51,714 nt of DNA from Gammaproteobacteria bacterium (GCA_013151345.1 JAADIM010000008.1:1-51714); one strand, 5' to 3'; shown: positions 11,269 through 23,183, counted from the first letter of the stretch. Notes: generated by a model from the sequence alone, not told the origin. Translations and numbers: made by a program.

Positions 11269-11275
11269 TTAACAG

Positions 11276-12511
11276 CTAAAAATTTCCCTGAAACCAACTC
11301 TTCATTTTCCCCAACACACCTTTAAATCCTTTATTTAACGACGTATCCATTTTCCGGTCATCTCGGTGTTGATGACCGTACAAAAGTAACCCGACACCTG
11401 TAGCATGTATTGGATTACATACAACATCTATCAAGCCGATAACATGTTGCGGATAACCCAGTCGCACCGGCACATGAAAAATTTCTTCAGCAAGCTCAAT
11501 CACACCTTCCATTTTTGAACTGCCACCCGTTAGCACGACACCGGCCGCACATATATCTTCAAATCCGCTACGGCGTAATTCTGCCTGAACCAATCCAAGT
11601 AACTCTTCATAACGAGGCTCGACAACTTCCGCCAAAGTTTGCCGTGCTAAACGTCTTGGCGGACGATCGCCTACACTGGGCACCTCTATAGTTTCATCCG
11701 GACTCGCCAGCTGTGTTAATGCGCACGCGTATTTAACTTTAATCTCTTCTGCATATTGTGTAGGTGTACGCAAAGCAACAGCGATATCGTTGGTTACCTG
11801 ATCACCAGCAATAGGTATGACCGCAGTATGCTTAATTGAACCTTCAGTAAAAACGGCGATATCAGTCGTGCCACCGCCTATATCAACCAGGCAAACGCCC
11901 AAATCCTTCTCATCGTCTGTCAGTACGGAATAACTAGAGGCTAGCTGCTCTAAAATAATATCGTCTACTTCAAGACCACAACGGCGTACACACTTTATAA
12001 TATTCTGCGCCGCGCTAACGGCACCAGTGACCAGATGTACCTTCGCCTCTAATCTAACACCTGCCATACCGACGGGCTCTCTAATGCCTTCTTGCTTATC
12101 GATAATAAATTCCTGCGGAAGAATGTGTAAAATTTTCTGATCAGCAGGAATCGCAACCGCGCGCGCTGCATCAATAACACGATCAACATCACCTTGAACA
12201 ACTTCCTTATCTCGAATCGCAACAATGCCATGAGAATTCAAACTGCGAATGTGACTACCTGCAATACCGGCATAAACGGAAGAAATTTGACACCCTGCCA
12301 TTAATTCCGCTTCTTCAACTGCTCGTTGAATCGATTGCACCGTAGACTCAATATTGACGACTACACCTTTTTTTAAGCCCTTTGATGGATTCATACCAAT
12401 ACCAATTACTTCCACTTCATCGTCCGGCGTAATTTCACAAACAATCGCTACCACTTTGGATGTACCAATGTCTAAACCAACAATCAGATTCTTGTCAGAC
12501 TTTTTGGACAT
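11276..12511 (-). CDS. ftsA: Cell division protein FtsA
   Basis: NLIVGLDIGTSKVVAIVCE... VDIGGGTTDIAVF; C-terminal amphipathic helix MKSWFQGNF. Confidence 0.97.
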   Translation of the reverse strand: MSKKSDKNLIVGLDIGTSKVVAIVCEITPDDEVEVIGIGMNPSKGLKKGVVVNIESTVQSIQRAVEEAELMAGCQISSVYAGIAGSHIRSLNSHGIVAIRDKEVVQGDVDRVIDAARAVAIPADQKILHILPQEFIIDKQEGIREPVGMAGVRLEAKVHLVTGAVSAAQNIIKCVRRCGLEVDDIILEQLASSYSVLTDDEKDLGVCLVDIGGGTTDIAVFTEGSIKHTAVIPIAGDQVTNDIAVALRTPTQYAEEIKVKYACALTQLASPDETIEVPSVGDRPPRRLARQTLAEVVEPRYEELLGLVQAELRRSGFEDICAAGVVLTGGSSKMEGVIELAEEIFHVPVRLGYPQHVIGLIDVVCNPIHATGVGLLLYGHQHRDDRKMDTSLNKGFKGVLGKMKSWFQGNF

Positions 12512-13287
12512 TAATTATTCCTCCTCAAGGAGTCGCCATTTTGTAACATAACGTTCTGCAACAAAGGGTTCTGCAACGTAGAACTCTCCATCATAGACAA
12601 GTGCGTGGATTTCCACTTAACCGCGAACCCGTTTGTATAGCGAAGATCAACTTGTGCGATATCTTTCATATTTTTTGAAAATACCCCACTTACAACGTCA
12701 ACAAATCGATCCAATGCTTGATATACATTGATACGCCCAACCACCAGCTCAACATCATTATTCAATACAATTCGCCATGCTTGACGATCATCCATTTCCA
12801 ATACTGAAATTTTTTGGTCAATATTACTTAACTTCCGGGTCATTTCTTTGTATTGGCTCAACATAACGCTGTGCGAATCTTCAGGACCACGTAAATGAGG
12901 CAAATCACCAGGCATACTCTTTAATTCCGGATAAAATATTGCTCCCTGCGCATTCAGTAATCCGTTGTTATTCCAAATCGCAACTGCTTCCTGTTCTTTT
13001 ACAGTGATTCGTAATGTATCCGGCCATACACGTCTAACTGAGGCAGATTGAATCCACGGCATTTCTTTTACCGTACTCTCTATTTTGGCGACATCTACGT
13101 TAAAGAAACCGCCCGAAATATTATTTGTAATTATATTTTGCAAATGCTCTTGACTAACATGCTCAAATAAGCCGTCAACCCTAACTTTTTTAAACGGCAC
13201 GGAATCAGACTCGAACAGAACCGTCACACCCCAAAACACCAAACCAGTCAGGGCACCAACAATCAATAATTTGCTTGGCAATTTCAA
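12511..13287 (-). CDS. ftsQ: Cell division protein FtsQ
   Basis: POTRA region VRVDGLFEHVSQEHLQNIITNN; WIQSASVRRVWPDTLRITVKEQEAVAIWN; position ddl-ftsQ-ftsA. Confidence 0.95.
   Translation of the reverse strand: MKLPSKLLIVGALTGLVFWGVTVLFESDSVPFKKVRVDGLFEHVSQEHLQNIITNNISGGFFNVDVAKIESTVKEMPWIQSASVRRVWPDTLRITVKEQEAVAIWNNNGLLNAQGAIFYPELKSMPGDLPHLRGPEDSHSVMLSQYKEMTRKLSNIDQKISVLEMDDRQAWRIVLNNDVELVVGRINVYQALDRFVDVVSGVFSKNMKDIAQVDLRYTNGFAVKWKSTHLSMMESSTLQNPLLQNVMLQNGDSLRRNN
12538..12582. repeat. 15-bp tandem repeat in ftsQ 3' end encoding LQNPL LQNVM LQN
   Basis: 12538-12552, 12553-12567, 12568-12582. Confidence 0.85.
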
Positions 13288-14213
13288 AGTTTATTATCCG
13301 TGTTGTTTGTGAAAGACAATATCCTCCAAACCAACTCATCGAAATCAAGACCGGCCTCACTCGCAGCCTTCGGCACCAAACTATGGTCCGTCATTCCCGG
13401 TATTGTGTTGACTTCGATAAACCAGGGATTATTTTTTGTATCGCACATGAAATCAACTCGCCCCCAGCCACTCGCACCAATCGAATGAAATGCTGTTAAT
13501 GCAAGCTGCTTTAACTCTTCTTCTGTTTGTTGCTGCAATCCACTAGGGCAATGGTAAGATGTATCTGTTGCACTATATTTTGCTGCGTAATCGTAAAATT
13601 CTCTTGGTGTCTCCAAACGAATAAGCGGCAAAGGATCATCACCTAAAATTGTTGCGGTATACTCATCGCCGTCAATCCATTGCTCAGCAATTACCTCAGC
13701 ATCATATTTACAGGCTAACTTGTAAGCAGCACTCAAGTCCGCTGCTTGCACTACCTTAGACATCCCAACACTTGACCCCTCATGATTTGGTTTAACAATT
13801 AACGGAAGCCCCAGTTCATTACATACATCATCAAAATTTGTTGACTCATTCATAATCTTAAACAAAGGTGTTGGAATACCCTGACTAATCCATATTTGTT
13901 TGGTTCGCAACTTATCCATACTTAATGCACTTCCCAGAACATCACTACCAGTGAACGGCAACCCCAGCTTTTCAAGAACGCCCTGCATTACCCCGTCCTC
14001 TCCACCTCGACCATGTAAAACATTAAAAACACGATCAAATCCACCATCAAGCAATATTTTAATAATATTTTTGTCCACATCAATACCATGCGCATCAACC
14101 TGTTTACGCCGCAAGGCGTCCAGCACTGCCTGACCACTTTTTAATGACACTTCACGTTCAGCGGATAATCCACCCATCAATACAGCCACCTTTCCAAATT
14201 CTGCCGCGTTCAC
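13284..14213 (-). CDS. ddl: D-alanine--D-alanine ligase
   Basis: VLMGGLSAEREVSLKSG; VKPNHEGSSVGMSKV; FIEVNTIPGMTDHSLVPKAA. Confidence 0.97.
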   Translation of the reverse strand: MNAAEFGKVAVLMGGLSAEREVSLKSGQAVLDALRRKQVDAHGIDVDKNIIKILLDGGFDRVFNVLHGRGGEDGVMQGVLEKLGLPFTGSDVLGSALSMDKLRTKQIWISQGIPTPLFKIMNESTNFDDVCNELGLPLIVKPNHEGSSVGMSKVVQAADLSAAYKLACKYDAEVIAEQWIDGDEYTATILGDDPLPLIRLETPREFYDYAAKYSATDTSYHCPSGLQQQTEEELKQLALTAFHSIGASGWGRVDFMCDTKNNPWFIEVNTIPGMTDHSLVPKAASEAGLDFDELVWRILSFTNNTDNKL

Positions 14214-15133
14214 TTTGCTGGTTCTCCGACTATATGCACTTCTTCAGTTAAATCGACGCCATGAAATTGTTTAACCGCCCGTTTTACATACTCAATCAAC
14301 GACTCGATGTCCATCGCACTGGCGTTGCCCATGTTGACAATAAAATTTGCATGCTTATCCGAAACACATGCACCTCCAATACACTTTCCTTTCAGGTCCG
14401 CACTTTCAATCAATTGCGCTGAATACTTTCCAGGAGGATTTCTAAACACAGATCCTGCCGACGCTTGTTGAGTTGGTTGTGTACTATTGCGCAACATTAA
14501 AAGTTGCTTTATTTGCTTTTTACCAACACCCTTCTCATCTTTTAACGAAAAGTCTGCTAAATTTGATTTTGGCTTTAAATAAACCGCAGCAATCCATTCT
14601 CCTTCTGGGCCGGTTACCTCACGGTACTTAACTTGATAGTCATTGGGAGATCGCATACGACGCAGACCTGTGCTATCAATTGTTTCAATCTCATCGATTA
14701 ACTGCCAGGTTTCACCTCCAAACGCACCCGCATTCATAGCAACAGCACCACCCATCGTGCCGGGAATTCCTGCTAAAAATTCTGCTTTTGCAAGGCCGTT
14801 CTGCACACAAAAACGCGCTGCTTTGGCACATGACACACCTGCCTCGGCGCGAATACGCTGGTCCTGCAAAAATACCAGGTCATTTAGCGCACCACTGGTA
14901 CAAATAACCGTTCCACGTATACCGCCGTCACGTACCAATAAATTGCTACCTAAGCCTAACCAGAAAACTGGTTCATTTTTCGTTAACTGTTGTAAAAACA
15001 AAACCAAATCATCCATGCCGGCTGGTTTATAAAAATGATCTGCCGGACCACCCACACGCCATGATGTGTGACGTGCCATTAGTTCGTTTTTTAACATTAC
15101 GCCCCTAAACGAAGATTGTCGTGCCGCCATCAT
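14210..15133 (-). CDS. murB: UDP-N-acetylmuramate dehydrogenase MurB
   Basis: [50 protein letters not shown]. Confidence 0.96.
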   Translation of the reverse strand: MMAARQSSFRGVMLKNELMARHTSWRVGGPADHFYKPAGMDDLVLFLQQLTKNEPVFWLGLGSNLLVRDGGIRGTVICTSGALNDLVFLQDQRIRAEAGVSCAKAARFCVQNGLAKAEFLAGIPGTMGGAVAMNAGAFGGETWQLIDEIETIDSTGLRRMRSPNDYQVKYREVTGPEGEWIAAVYLKPKSNLADFSLKDEKGVGKKQIKQLLMLRNSTQPTQQASAGSVFRNPPGKYSAQLIESADLKGKCIGGACVSDKHANFIVNMGNASAMDIESLIEYVKRAVKQFHGVDLTEEVHIVGEPAK

Positions 15134-16710
15134 GACTTATCTTCCTTACGACGGCTCAGTTTCGGAACCTTGTTTTTTAATGGAATGTTTTTTAATGCAT
15201 CGTTTTGAGAAGACTTGTTTTGCAAAGACGTGTTTTGTAATGAGTTGCGCAGTGTAGAATCCCCCAACAATTCCGTCGATAATACTGGGGCAATCGAACC
15301 AATATCACCTGCACCTAACACCAACACTATGTCGCCGTCTTTCATCAAGCCCTTAACCGTGTGAAGTATGTCATCAATATTTTCAACAAATACCGGATCA
15401 ATCTGCCCACGGTTACGTATCGCACGACACAAAGTACGCCCATCGGCGCCGGCAATCACATCTTCACCCGCTGAAAACACATCTAACAAAACAAGCACAT
15501 CCACTTCGGACAATACAATAGTAAAATCTTCAAATAAATCCTGTGTTCTGCTGTAACGATGCGGCTGGAAAACAGCAAGCAATCGACGATTGGGCCATCC
15601 ACTACGAACGGCTTCGATCACCGCAGAAAGTTCGCTTGGATGATGTGCATAGTCGTCAATTAGCAGAACTTCACCTTGTTCCGTCTTTATTTCTCCATAA
15701 TTTTGAATTCGCCGTCCGATCCCTTCAAATTGTTTTAGTGCCCTTAGTATTGAATCATCATCCACACCTAGTTCATGTGCCACCGCAATCGCAGCCAACG
15801 CATTTAATACATTATGTTTTCCTGGCAAATTTAACGTAATTTCTAATGGTATTTCATTATCACGGCGCATAACACTAAATGTTGTGATAGCTCCTTTCTG
15901 TTTAATATTTTTAGCCACAATATCAGCATCACCTTCTATGCCGTAAGTCACTGTGGGTCTGGATATTTCCGGTAACATTTCAAGCACTACCGGATCATCA
16001 ATGCACAAAATAGCCAATCCATAAAATGGCAGGTGATGCAAAAATTCAACAAACGTATTGCGTAGGCGAGAAAAATCACCTCCATAGGTGCGCATGTGAT
16101 CTGCATCAATATTAGTTACAATCGCAAGCATCGGTTGCAAATAAAGAAATGACGCATCACTTTCATCCGCTTCGGCAACCAGATAAGGGCTTTCGCCCAA
16201 CTTTGCATTGCCTCCGGTACTATTGAGCCGCCCACCAATAACATAAGTTGGATCCAAGCCACCTTCTGCAAGCAAGCTCGCCACTAAGCTTGTTGTTGTT
16301 GTCTTCCCATGCGTTCCAGCAACCGCAATACCATGACGAAAACGCATAATCTCGGCTAACATTTCTGCACGCGGCACAACGGGTATTCTATTTTTATGCG
16401 CCGCCACCACTTCAGAATTATCATCAGCTATTGCAGAAGATGTAACAATGACGTCGACATTGCTTATATTTACCGGATCATGACCTATTATTATTTTTGC
16501 GCCTAAACCAGTCAATCGATGTGTAATGTTATTTTCGCGCAAATCAGTGCCTGATATTTGATAACCCATATTTAATAAAACTTCAGCTATTCCTCCCATA
16601 CCTACACCGCCAACACCGATAAAATGAATTCGATTAATGCGTCGCATGGCCTGCCAATTCAAACCATTTTTGTTTAGTGTATTATCAATATCAGGCATGA
16701 CATCCATCAC
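15130..16710 (-). CDS. murC: UDP-N-acetylmuramate--L-alanine ligase MurC
   Basis: [39 protein letters not shown]; extra C-terminal tail after the usual end. Confidence 0.97.
   Translation of the reverse strand: MMDVMPDIDNTLNKNGLNWQAMRRINRIHFIGVGGVGMGGIAEVLLNMGYQISGTDLRENNITHRLTGLGAKIIIGHDPVNISNVDVIVTSSAIADDNSEVVAAHKNRIPVVPRAEMLAEIMRFRHGIAVAGTHGKTTTTSLVASLLAEGGLDPTYVIGGRLNSTGGNAKLGESPYLVAEADESDASFLYLQPMLAIVTNIDADHMRTYGGDFSRLRNTFVEFLHHLPFYGLAILCIDDPVVLEMLPEISRPTVTYGIEGDADIVAKNIKQKGAITTFSVMRRDNEIPLEITLNLPGKHNVLNALAAIAVAHELGVDDDSILRALKQFEGIGRRIQNYGEIKTEQGEVLLIDDYAHHPSELSAVIEAVRSGWPNRRLLAVFQPHRYSRTQDLFEDFTIVLSEVDVLVLLDVFSAGEDVIAGADGRTLCRAIRNRGQIDPVFVENIDDILHTVKGLMKDGDIVLVLGAGDIGSIAPVLSTELLGDSTLRNSLQNTSLQNKSSQNDALKNIPLKNKVPKLSRRKEDKS
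15169..15258. repeat. 15-bp tandem repeat (5-6 degenerate copies) in murC 3' end
   Basis: CTTGTTTTTTAATGG / AATGTTTTTTAATGC / ATCGTTTTGAGAAGA / CTTGTTTTGCAAAGA / CGTGTTTTGTAATGA. Confidence 0.85.
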
Positions 16711-17858
16711 TTTGGCCCTTGTGCCACATGATCATTCGCCGAAGTGGCAGCCTTCTTACACCACATCGCTACCTCATGAGCTGCATCCGGCGTTGCCAAC
16801 TTATATGCTGCTTGCGCCATATTTAATAGTCTTTCGCGCACCTCCGTCATGTCTTCCTTCGCAAAACTACTCAACACGTCACTGAGATAACGTGGCGTCA
16901 GCTTATCTTGTTGTATAAGCAATCCTGCCCCGGCATCAGTGAGGCTCTTCGCATTTGCAGTCTGGTGGTCATCAACCGCATGTGGATAAGGAACCAAAAT
17001 TGACGCAACACCAGCCGCTTCTAGCTCTGCTACCGTCAATGCACCTGCCCTACAAATAACGATATCTGCCCATTGATACGCTTCGGACATATTCGATATA
17101 AACTGTACAATTTTTGCTTGAACATGGGCATATTTATAAAATTTTTCAGTATCTTCCTGCTTATCGCGACCTGTTTGATGAAACACGATCGGCCTGAATT
17201 TTTCTGATATCAAACCCAAAGCAGGTGGTACTGTCTCATTAAGCGCAACCGCACCCAAACTTCCACCTAACACCAATAAACGTAGAGAACCATTGCGACT
17301 GTTGTACCTTTCTTCTGGTGTATGTAAATTTCCTATATCTGTCCTAACCGGATTTCCCACGGTAATTACATTAGAACCATCATCAAATACGCCTGGAAAC
17401 GCTTGAAAAATTTGACTAGCTATTTTGGAAAGAAGGCGATTAGTCATTCCAGCAATAGCATTTTGCTCATGTATTATTAGCGGTATACGTAGGACCCAGG
17501 CAACCACACCGGCAGGCCCTGTCACAAATCCGCCCATCCCAAGTACCGCATTCGGCTTCAAACTTAGCAACACATAAAAGCTTTGAATTAATGCAAGCAA
17601 TAATTTGAACGGTGCTAATAGCAGTGTAAGTGTATTTTTTCCTCTTAATCCATTGATAGAAATATATGAAATCGGAAAACCTGCTTTTGGAACAATATTT
17701 GATTCCAAACCACGTCGCGTCCCTAGCCAGACAACTGAAACACCTGAAGAACGCAGCTCTTCAGCAACCGCTAATGCAGGAAAAACATGACCACCGGTAC
17801 CACCTGCCATAATCAATATTTTCACCTTAGAATGCTTGTCTATTTGTTTTTTACTCAT
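16707..17858 (-). CDS. murG: Undecaprenyldiphospho-muramoylpentapeptide beta-N-acetylglucosaminyltransferase MurG
   Basis: [39 protein letters not shown]-like motif. Confidence 0.97.
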   Translation of the reverse strand: MSKKQIDKHSKVKILIMAGGTGGHVFPALAVAEELRSSGVSVVWLGTRRGLESNIVPKAGFPISYISINGLRGKNTLTLLLAPFKLLLALIQSFYVLLSLKPNAVLGMGGFVTGPAGVVAWVLRIPLIIHEQNAIAGMTNRLLSKIASQIFQAFPGVFDDGSNVITVGNPVRTDIGNLHTPEERYNSRNGSLRLLVLGGSLGAVALNETVPPALGLISEKFRPIVFHQTGRDKQEDTEKFYKYAHVQAKIVQFISNMSEAYQWADIVICRAGALTVAELEAAGVASILVPYPHAVDDHQTANAKSLTDAGAGLLIQQDKLTPRYLSDVLSSFAKEDMTEVRERLLNMAQAAYKLATPDAAHEVAMWCKKAATSANDHVAQGPK

Positions 17859-17926
17859 AACTATCCAATTATCCGTTCCTTAGAAAATTTTGTTGCTATA
17901 TTGTTATAGCTATATTGCATCGTCCG

Positions 17927-17991
17927 TTTTATAGCTATGTTTTATAACTATTTTTTATAACTATTTTTTATAACTATTTTTTATAGTTACG
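17927..17991. repeat. 13-bp tandem repeat TTTTATAACTATT, 5 copies, across the ftsW 3' end
   Basis: 17927-17939, 17940-17952, 17953-17965, 17966-17978, 17979-17991; middle three identical. Confidence 0.9.
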
Positions 17992-19242
17992 TCGTTTATT
18001 TCTTTTATTAGAACGAAATGCATTTTTGCCAGACGATTCTCCTTCATTATGCACTTCATAAAAAATGCGCATTACAATCGCCAAAGATATACACACCATA
18101 ACCATGCTACTACCACCATAACTCATCAATGGTAATGTCAATCCTTTGGTTGGTAATACACCCATATTCACACCTAAGTTAATAATTACCTGTAAGCTAA
18201 GCCACAGACCAATACCGTATGCAAGATATGCTGCAAAGCAGTTTCCAATTTTCTCTGCTTGGGAAGCAACATATAAAATCCTCCATACAACGATAGAAAA
18301 CAAACCGATAACTATAAACGATCCCGCCAAACCTAATTCTTCTGCAATCACAGCAAAAACAAAATCAGTATGAGCTTCCGGTAAATAAAACAATTTTTGG
18401 ACACTGGCACCCAAGCCTACGCCAAACCATTCACCCCGACCAAACGCAATCAATGCTTGGGTGAGCTGAAATCCACTATTAAAAGGGTCATCCCAGGGAT
18501 TTAAAAATGTAGTCAAACGTTGCATACGATACGGTGCGGAAAATGCCATCCCGACCAGCGCTGCGATAACCACGGCAACAAATACCGTAAAATGTAACAG
18601 CCTTACTCCGGCAAGAAACAACATACCAAAAACGGTTGCAGATAAAACAACTACCGCGCCAAAATCAGGCTCAGCGAACAGCAAGAGACTTGTAATTGTC
18701 AGCAATACAATCGGTATTAGGAATCCTTTTAGGGTTTCGCGTATTTCTTCTCCTCGTCGCACTAAATAGCCAGAAAGATAAATAATAAAAAATAATTTTG
18801 TGAACTCAGAGGGCTGTAAATTTACAAAACCTAAACTGATCCAACGTGCGCTACCATTAACTTGTAAGCCTATTCCGGGAACAACAACCAAAATAAGTAA
18901 CGTGATCGCGCCTATTAACAAGAACGGCCCCGATTTTTGCCAAAATGACAAGCGCACCTGCAATACGCAAAAGGCTAACAACAGACCAACACCAACGTAG
19001 GCAATTTGCCGTGTAAGAAAATATAAAGGCTGGTGCATTACTTTATCAGAAATACCAATTGATGCAGAACCGGTCATTACAACCCCAATACACAACAGAC
19101 ATACGACGGATCCGACAAACCAGTAATCTAATATTAACGATTGCGTTTTATTATTTTGGGAAGAGCTTCTTTGAGAAGTGCTTCGCGACCCAGGTTGCTT
19201 ACGCTGCCAAAAACCATCAAATATCTTTGCGTAATTAATCAT
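17974..19242 (-). CDS. ftsW: Lipid II polymerase/flippase-family protein FtsW (SEDS)
   Basis: SEDS signature GVNMGVLPTKGLTLPLMSYGGSSM; cluster position. Confidence 0.97.
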   Translation of the reverse strand: MINYAKIFDGFWQRKQPGSRSTSQRSSSQNNKTQSLILDYWFVGSVVCLLCIGVVMTGSASIGISDKVMHQPLYFLTRQIAYVGVGLLLAFCVLQVRLSFWQKSGPFLLIGAITLLILVVVPGIGLQVNGSARWISLGFVNLQPSEFTKLFFIIYLSGYLVRRGEEIRETLKGFLIPIVLLTITSLLLFAEPDFGAVVVLSATVFGMLFLAGVRLLHFTVFVAVVIAALVGMAFSAPYRMQRLTTFLNPWDDPFNSGFQLTQALIAFGRGEWFGVGLGASVQKLFYLPEAHTDFVFAVIAEELGLAGSFIVIGLFSIVVWRILYVASQAEKIGNCFAAYLAYGIGLWLSLQVIINLGVNMGVLPTKGLTLPLMSYGGSSMVMVCISLAIVMRIFYEVHNEGESSGKNAFRSNKRNKRRNYKK

Positions 19243-20671
19243 ATAACCTCGTAACGATATTCATAAAATCAAGTCCGCGTTCTTCAAACCCGCCATACAT
19301 ATCAAAACTCGCGCACGCCGGTGCAAGCAAAACACTGTCCCCTTCATCAGCTAACTCATTTGCACTTTTTACCGCTTCTTCCATATTTTCAACAAAAACG
19401 ACCTTGACATTAGAACCTAATGCATGCGCTATAAGTTCCGCATCCTGCCCCAATAACACAACTGCTTTTGCTTTTTGTTCAACTATTTTTTTTAATGGAG
19501 AAAAATCTGCACCCTTACCTTCACCTCCCGCGATTAAAACCACCTTTCCGGTTAACGCACCAACTGCGGCAACAGTTGCTCCTACATTTGTCGCTTTTGA
19601 ATCATTATACCAATCCACATGATTATAATTACCTAGCCACTGCATACGGTGTGGCAGCCCCCTAAAATCAGACAGGCATGGAATAGTTTTTTCGAGTGGC
19701 AAACCAATCGCTTCGGCCAACGCCAAAGCCGCCAGCGAATTAGCTAAATTATGCTTTCCTTTAATTTTCATATCAGTTTCACTTATTAGATTTTCTTCGC
19801 CCCGAGCCAACCAATTACAACCGGCTACTTTTCGCAAACCATAAACCGCGTCACCCGGCTCATTCAAAGTAAAGCAAATTATCTTTCTATTTTTATCAGA
19901 TTTTTTATTTTCAGAAGACCCTTCATTAGAGAAGTTATTAGAGAAGTCATTAGAAAAGGAAGAAACAAGTGGGTCATCTAAATTAACCACAACAGCACCT
20001 TCACCCTGATAAATTTTCTTTTTGACATCTAAATAATGACTAATATCACGATAACGATCCATATGATCCGCACTTACATTCAACACAACAGATGCAATCG
20101 GATGCAGAGAATACGTGGTTTCGAGCTGAAAGCTGGATAACTCCAAAATGTAAAAATCAGGTTTTACATTGTCTGGTGATGCGTCCGACAATGTGTCAGA
20201 TAACAATTCAAGAACGGGCGTACCCAGATTACCACCCAACTTTGCAGTCAATCCTGCACGCTGAACCATCTCACCCAACAACGTTGTGACGGTACTTTTA
20301 CCATTTGATCCTGTAATCGCAATAACAGGTGCGTTAACATATTGGGAAAATAATTCAATATCACTAATAACATTCGCACCCTGCTTTATAGCGTCAGATA
20401 TAATCGGTTCATCCAACGACACACCGGGAGATATGATTATTTGTTCTGCCACACCAAAGGCATCAGGGTCGAATCCGCCTGTAAATACTGCGATGTCAGG
20501 ATATTCATTGCTCAGTGTGTCAAGTTCAGGTGGTTTTACACGACTATCCGTTACTGCAACGGAGTAACCTTTTTTCGCTAAGTAGCGCGCGCAAGACAAC
20601 CCTGTCTTACCTAAACCAACGATCAATACGCGATTTTCAGCCATATCTCTTTTCAAACTTGTGTTTAACAT
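19235..20671 (-). CDS. murD: UDP-N-acetylmuramoyl-L-alanine--D-glutamate ligase MurD
   Basis: VLIVGLGKTGLSCARYL; ITGSNGKSTVTTLLGEM; GGFEERGLDF. Confidence 0.97.
   Translation of the reverse strand: MLNTSLKRDMAENRVLIVGLGKTGLSCARYLAKKGYSVAVTDSRVKPPELDTLSNEYPDIAVFTGGFDPDAFGVAEQIIISPGVSLDEPIISDAIKQGANVISDIELFSQYVNAPVIAITGSNGKSTVTTLLGEMVQRAGLTAKLGGNLGTPVLELLSDTLSDASPDNVKPDFYILELSSFQLETTYSLHPIASVVLNVSADHMDRYRDISHYLDVKKKIYQGEGAVVVNLDDPLVSSFSNDFSNNFSNEGSSENKKSDKNRKIICFTLNEPGDAVYGLRKVAGCNWLARGEENLISETDMKIKGKHNLANSLAALALAEAIGLPLEKTIPCLSDFRGLPHRMQWLGNYNHVDWYNDSKATNVGATVAAVGALTGKVVLIAGGEGKGADFSPLKKIVEQKAKAVVLLGQDAELIAHALGSNVKVVFVENMEEAVKSANELADEGDSVLLAPACASFDMYGGFEERGLDFMNIVTRLYD
19924..19959. repeat. 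12-bp in-frame tandem repeat, 3 copies, inside murD (SNDF SNNF SN)
   Basis: CATTAGAGAAGT / TATTAGAGAAGT / CATTAGAAAAGG. Confidence 0.85.
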
Positions 20672-20734
20672 AAATCTAATCCCGCCGGATAAACGTTTAT
20701 AGACACTTGTTTAACACTTCTTTCAGCACAAGCA

Positions 20735-21817
20735 TCAACGTATTTTCAACGTCGCCAATCCGATTAATACCAAAATTACCGTGATCACCCAAAAACGAAC
20801 GATCACTCTGGGTTCTGGCCACCCTTTTAATTCAAAATGATGATGTAATGGCGCCATCCGAAAAATTCTTTTTCCTGTCAACTTAAATGACGCCACTTGC
20901 AATATCACAGATACCGTTTCCATAACGAACACACCACCCATTATGAACAACACTAATTCCTGCCTTACGATAACAGCGACCACACCAAGTGCTGCACCTA
21001 ATGCTAATGCGCCAACATCACCCATAAACACCTGGGCCGGGTAAGTGTTGAACCATAAAAAACCTAATCCCGCGCCTACCATGGCTCCGCAAAAAACACC
21101 CACTTCACCCACACCTGGGATATACGGAATACTTAGATACTCCGCAAATTTAATATGGCCAGTAACATAAGCAAATACACCTAACGCACCTCCCACCATT
21201 ACTGATGGCAAAATTGCCAATCCATCCAAACCATCTGTCAGATTTACTGCGTTACTTGTCCCGACAATAACCAGATAGGTGAGTAAAATAAAAAACAAAC
21301 CAAGCTCAATAGATACAGACTTAAAGAAAGGTACAATTAAATTTGTCTCAGCGGGTATCGTTGCCGTGCAATACAACGCCAGCGCTATAATTAAAGCGGC
21401 GACAGATTGAGAAAAATATTTACTTCGCGCCGACAATCCACCAGAATCTTTCTTAACAATTTTTTTATAATCATCAACCCAACCGATCGAACCAAATGCA
21501 AACGTGGTAAATAAAACAATCCAGATATAACGATTACTTAAGTCAGCCCACAAAAGGGTACTCACCCCTATTGCAACCAGTATTAAAGCCCCTCCCATAG
21601 TAGGCGTTCCGGCCTTCGACAGATGTGATTGTGGACCATCATCTCGCACTTGTTGACCGATTTGACGTGAACTCAGTTTTCTGATTAATGAGGGCCCAAT
21701 CATAAAAGATATTACAAGTGCAGTAAGCACACCCAAAATCGTGCGCAATGTCAGATACTGAAACACATTAAACCCACTATATGTTTCGGCTAATAAACCG
21801 AACAAATACAAAAGCAT
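20735..21817 (-). CDS. mraY: Phospho-N-acetylmuramoyl-pentapeptide-transferase MraY
   Basis: [43 protein letters not shown]. Confidence 0.98.
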   Translation of the reverse strand: MLLYLFGLLAETYSGFNVFQYLTLRTILGVLTALVISFMIGPSLIRKLSSRQIGQQVRDDGPQSHLSKAGTPTMGGALILVAIGVSTLLWADLSNRYIWIVLFTTFAFGSIGWVDDYKKIVKKDSGGLSARSKYFSQSVAALIIALALYCTATIPAETNLIVPFFKSVSIELGLFFILLTYLVIVGTSNAVNLTDGLDGLAILPSVMVGGALGVFAYVTGHIKFAEYLSIPYIPGVGEVGVFCGAMVGAGLGFLWFNTYPAQVFMGDVGALALGAALGVVAVIVRQELVLFIMGGVFVMETVSVILQVASFKLTGKRIFRMAPLHHHFELKGWPEPRVIVRFWVITVILVLIGLATLKIR

Positions 21818-21818
21818 C

Positions 21819-23183
21819 TCAAATATCTCCGGTATCTGTTAATGCCGCAACAATTCGTTCCATGCGCATACTTCTAGAACCCTTAATCAATACAGTAACA
21901 TCTGCGCGCAAACTATTTTTAACTGTGTTTACCAATGCATCCTGAGTTTCAAAAAACAACCCATTTTGACCGCCATTCTCGCAATATGCGTTTACTGCAT
22001 ACTTACTAAATTTTCCCGTGGCATAAAACGCATCTAAGCCAGCCGCTAGAATTTCATTTCCCGCATCACAATGTAACGACTTTGTTGCATCCCCTAACTC
22101 TGCCATGTCACCCAATATCAGTATTTTTGTACCCTCACATGATGAAAGAACATGTAGTGCCGCACCTAAAGACGCAGGATTTGCATTATAGGTATCATCA
22201 ATTATTGTGGAACCGTCCAGGCCGGTCTTTTTCTGCGAACGGCCAGGGACAGATAACTCTGTTTCCAAACCTGCTTTTATTTCTGACAAATCAGCACCCA
22301 CGGCTAACGCAGCAGCACTTGCAGCTAGCGCATTCATCACATTATGTTTTCCTAGCATGGCAAGCGATATATGCACCGAGCCCTCTTTAGTATGTAATAC
22401 GAATTTACTTCCATCAGTTTGCTCTAACCACTGCACAAAAACATCCGCCGCTTCATTCGTTCCAAAAGTAACAATAGTGTGTTTATCTGCACATTTCTTC
22501 CATAATGCGCAATAGGGATCATCATAATTAATAACAGCAACACCATTATCTGACAAACCCTCGAATATCTCTCCTTTTGCTTTCGCCACACCATCCAACG
22601 TACCAAACCCTTCCAGGTGCGCGGGTGCCGCATTAGTGATTAGCGCCACTGATGGATTAACGATATTTGTTAAATACTGTATTTCTCCCGGGTGATTAGC
22701 ACCCATTTCAATAACCGCATACTGGTGGTGCGATTGAAGTCGAAACAATGTAAGCGGCACACCAATATCATTATTAAAATTACCTTGGGTCGCCAATACG
22801 GCACCTTTTTGCCGCAAAATTACTGCTAACATTTCTTTAACAGTCGTTTTGCCATTGCTGCCTGTCAACCCGATAAATGGCCAGTTAAAATCAGAACGCA
22901 ATTTTTTTGCCAACATCCCCAATGCAATTCGCGTATCTTCGACAATTATTTGCGGAATTTTATTTTCACTTTCCTTTTCAACAACAACCGCAACTGCACC
23001 TTTATCTATTGCATTTGAGATAAAATCGTGGCCATCAAAATGCTCCCCACGTAATGCAACATACAAATCGCCCGATTTCAACGAGCGTGTATCAATACAA
23101 ACATTCTCGATCAAACTGTCGACAGAACAGTCATCACCAACCATAGGTGCGTTTAATATTTTCGCTGCATCAGATAAATTCAT
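21819..23183 (-). CDS. murF: UDP-N-acetylmuramoyl-tripeptide--D-alanyl-D-alanine ligase MurF
   Basis: [42 protein letters not shown]. Confidence 0.96.
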   Translation of the reverse strand: MNLSDAAKILNAPMVGDDCSVDSLIENVCIDTRSLKSGDLYVALRGEHFDGHDFISNAIDKGAVAVVVEKESENKIPQIIVEDTRIALGMLAKKLRSDFNWPFIGLTGSNGKTTVKEMLAVILRQKGAVLATQGNFNNDIGVPLTLFRLQSHHQYAVIEMGANHPGEIQYLTNIVNPSVALITNAAPAHLEGFGTLDGVAKAKGEIFEGLSDNGVAVINYDDPYCALWKKCADKHTIVTFGTNEAADVFVQWLEQTDGSKFVLHTKEGSVHISLAMLGKHNVMNALAASAAALAVGADLSEIKAGLETELSVPGRSQKKTGLDGSTIIDDTYNANPASLGAALHVLSSCEGTKILILGDMAELGDATKSLHCDAGNEILAAGLDAFYATGKFSKYAVNAYCENGGQNGLFFETQDALVNTVKNSLRADVTVLIKGSRSMRMERIVAALTDTGDI

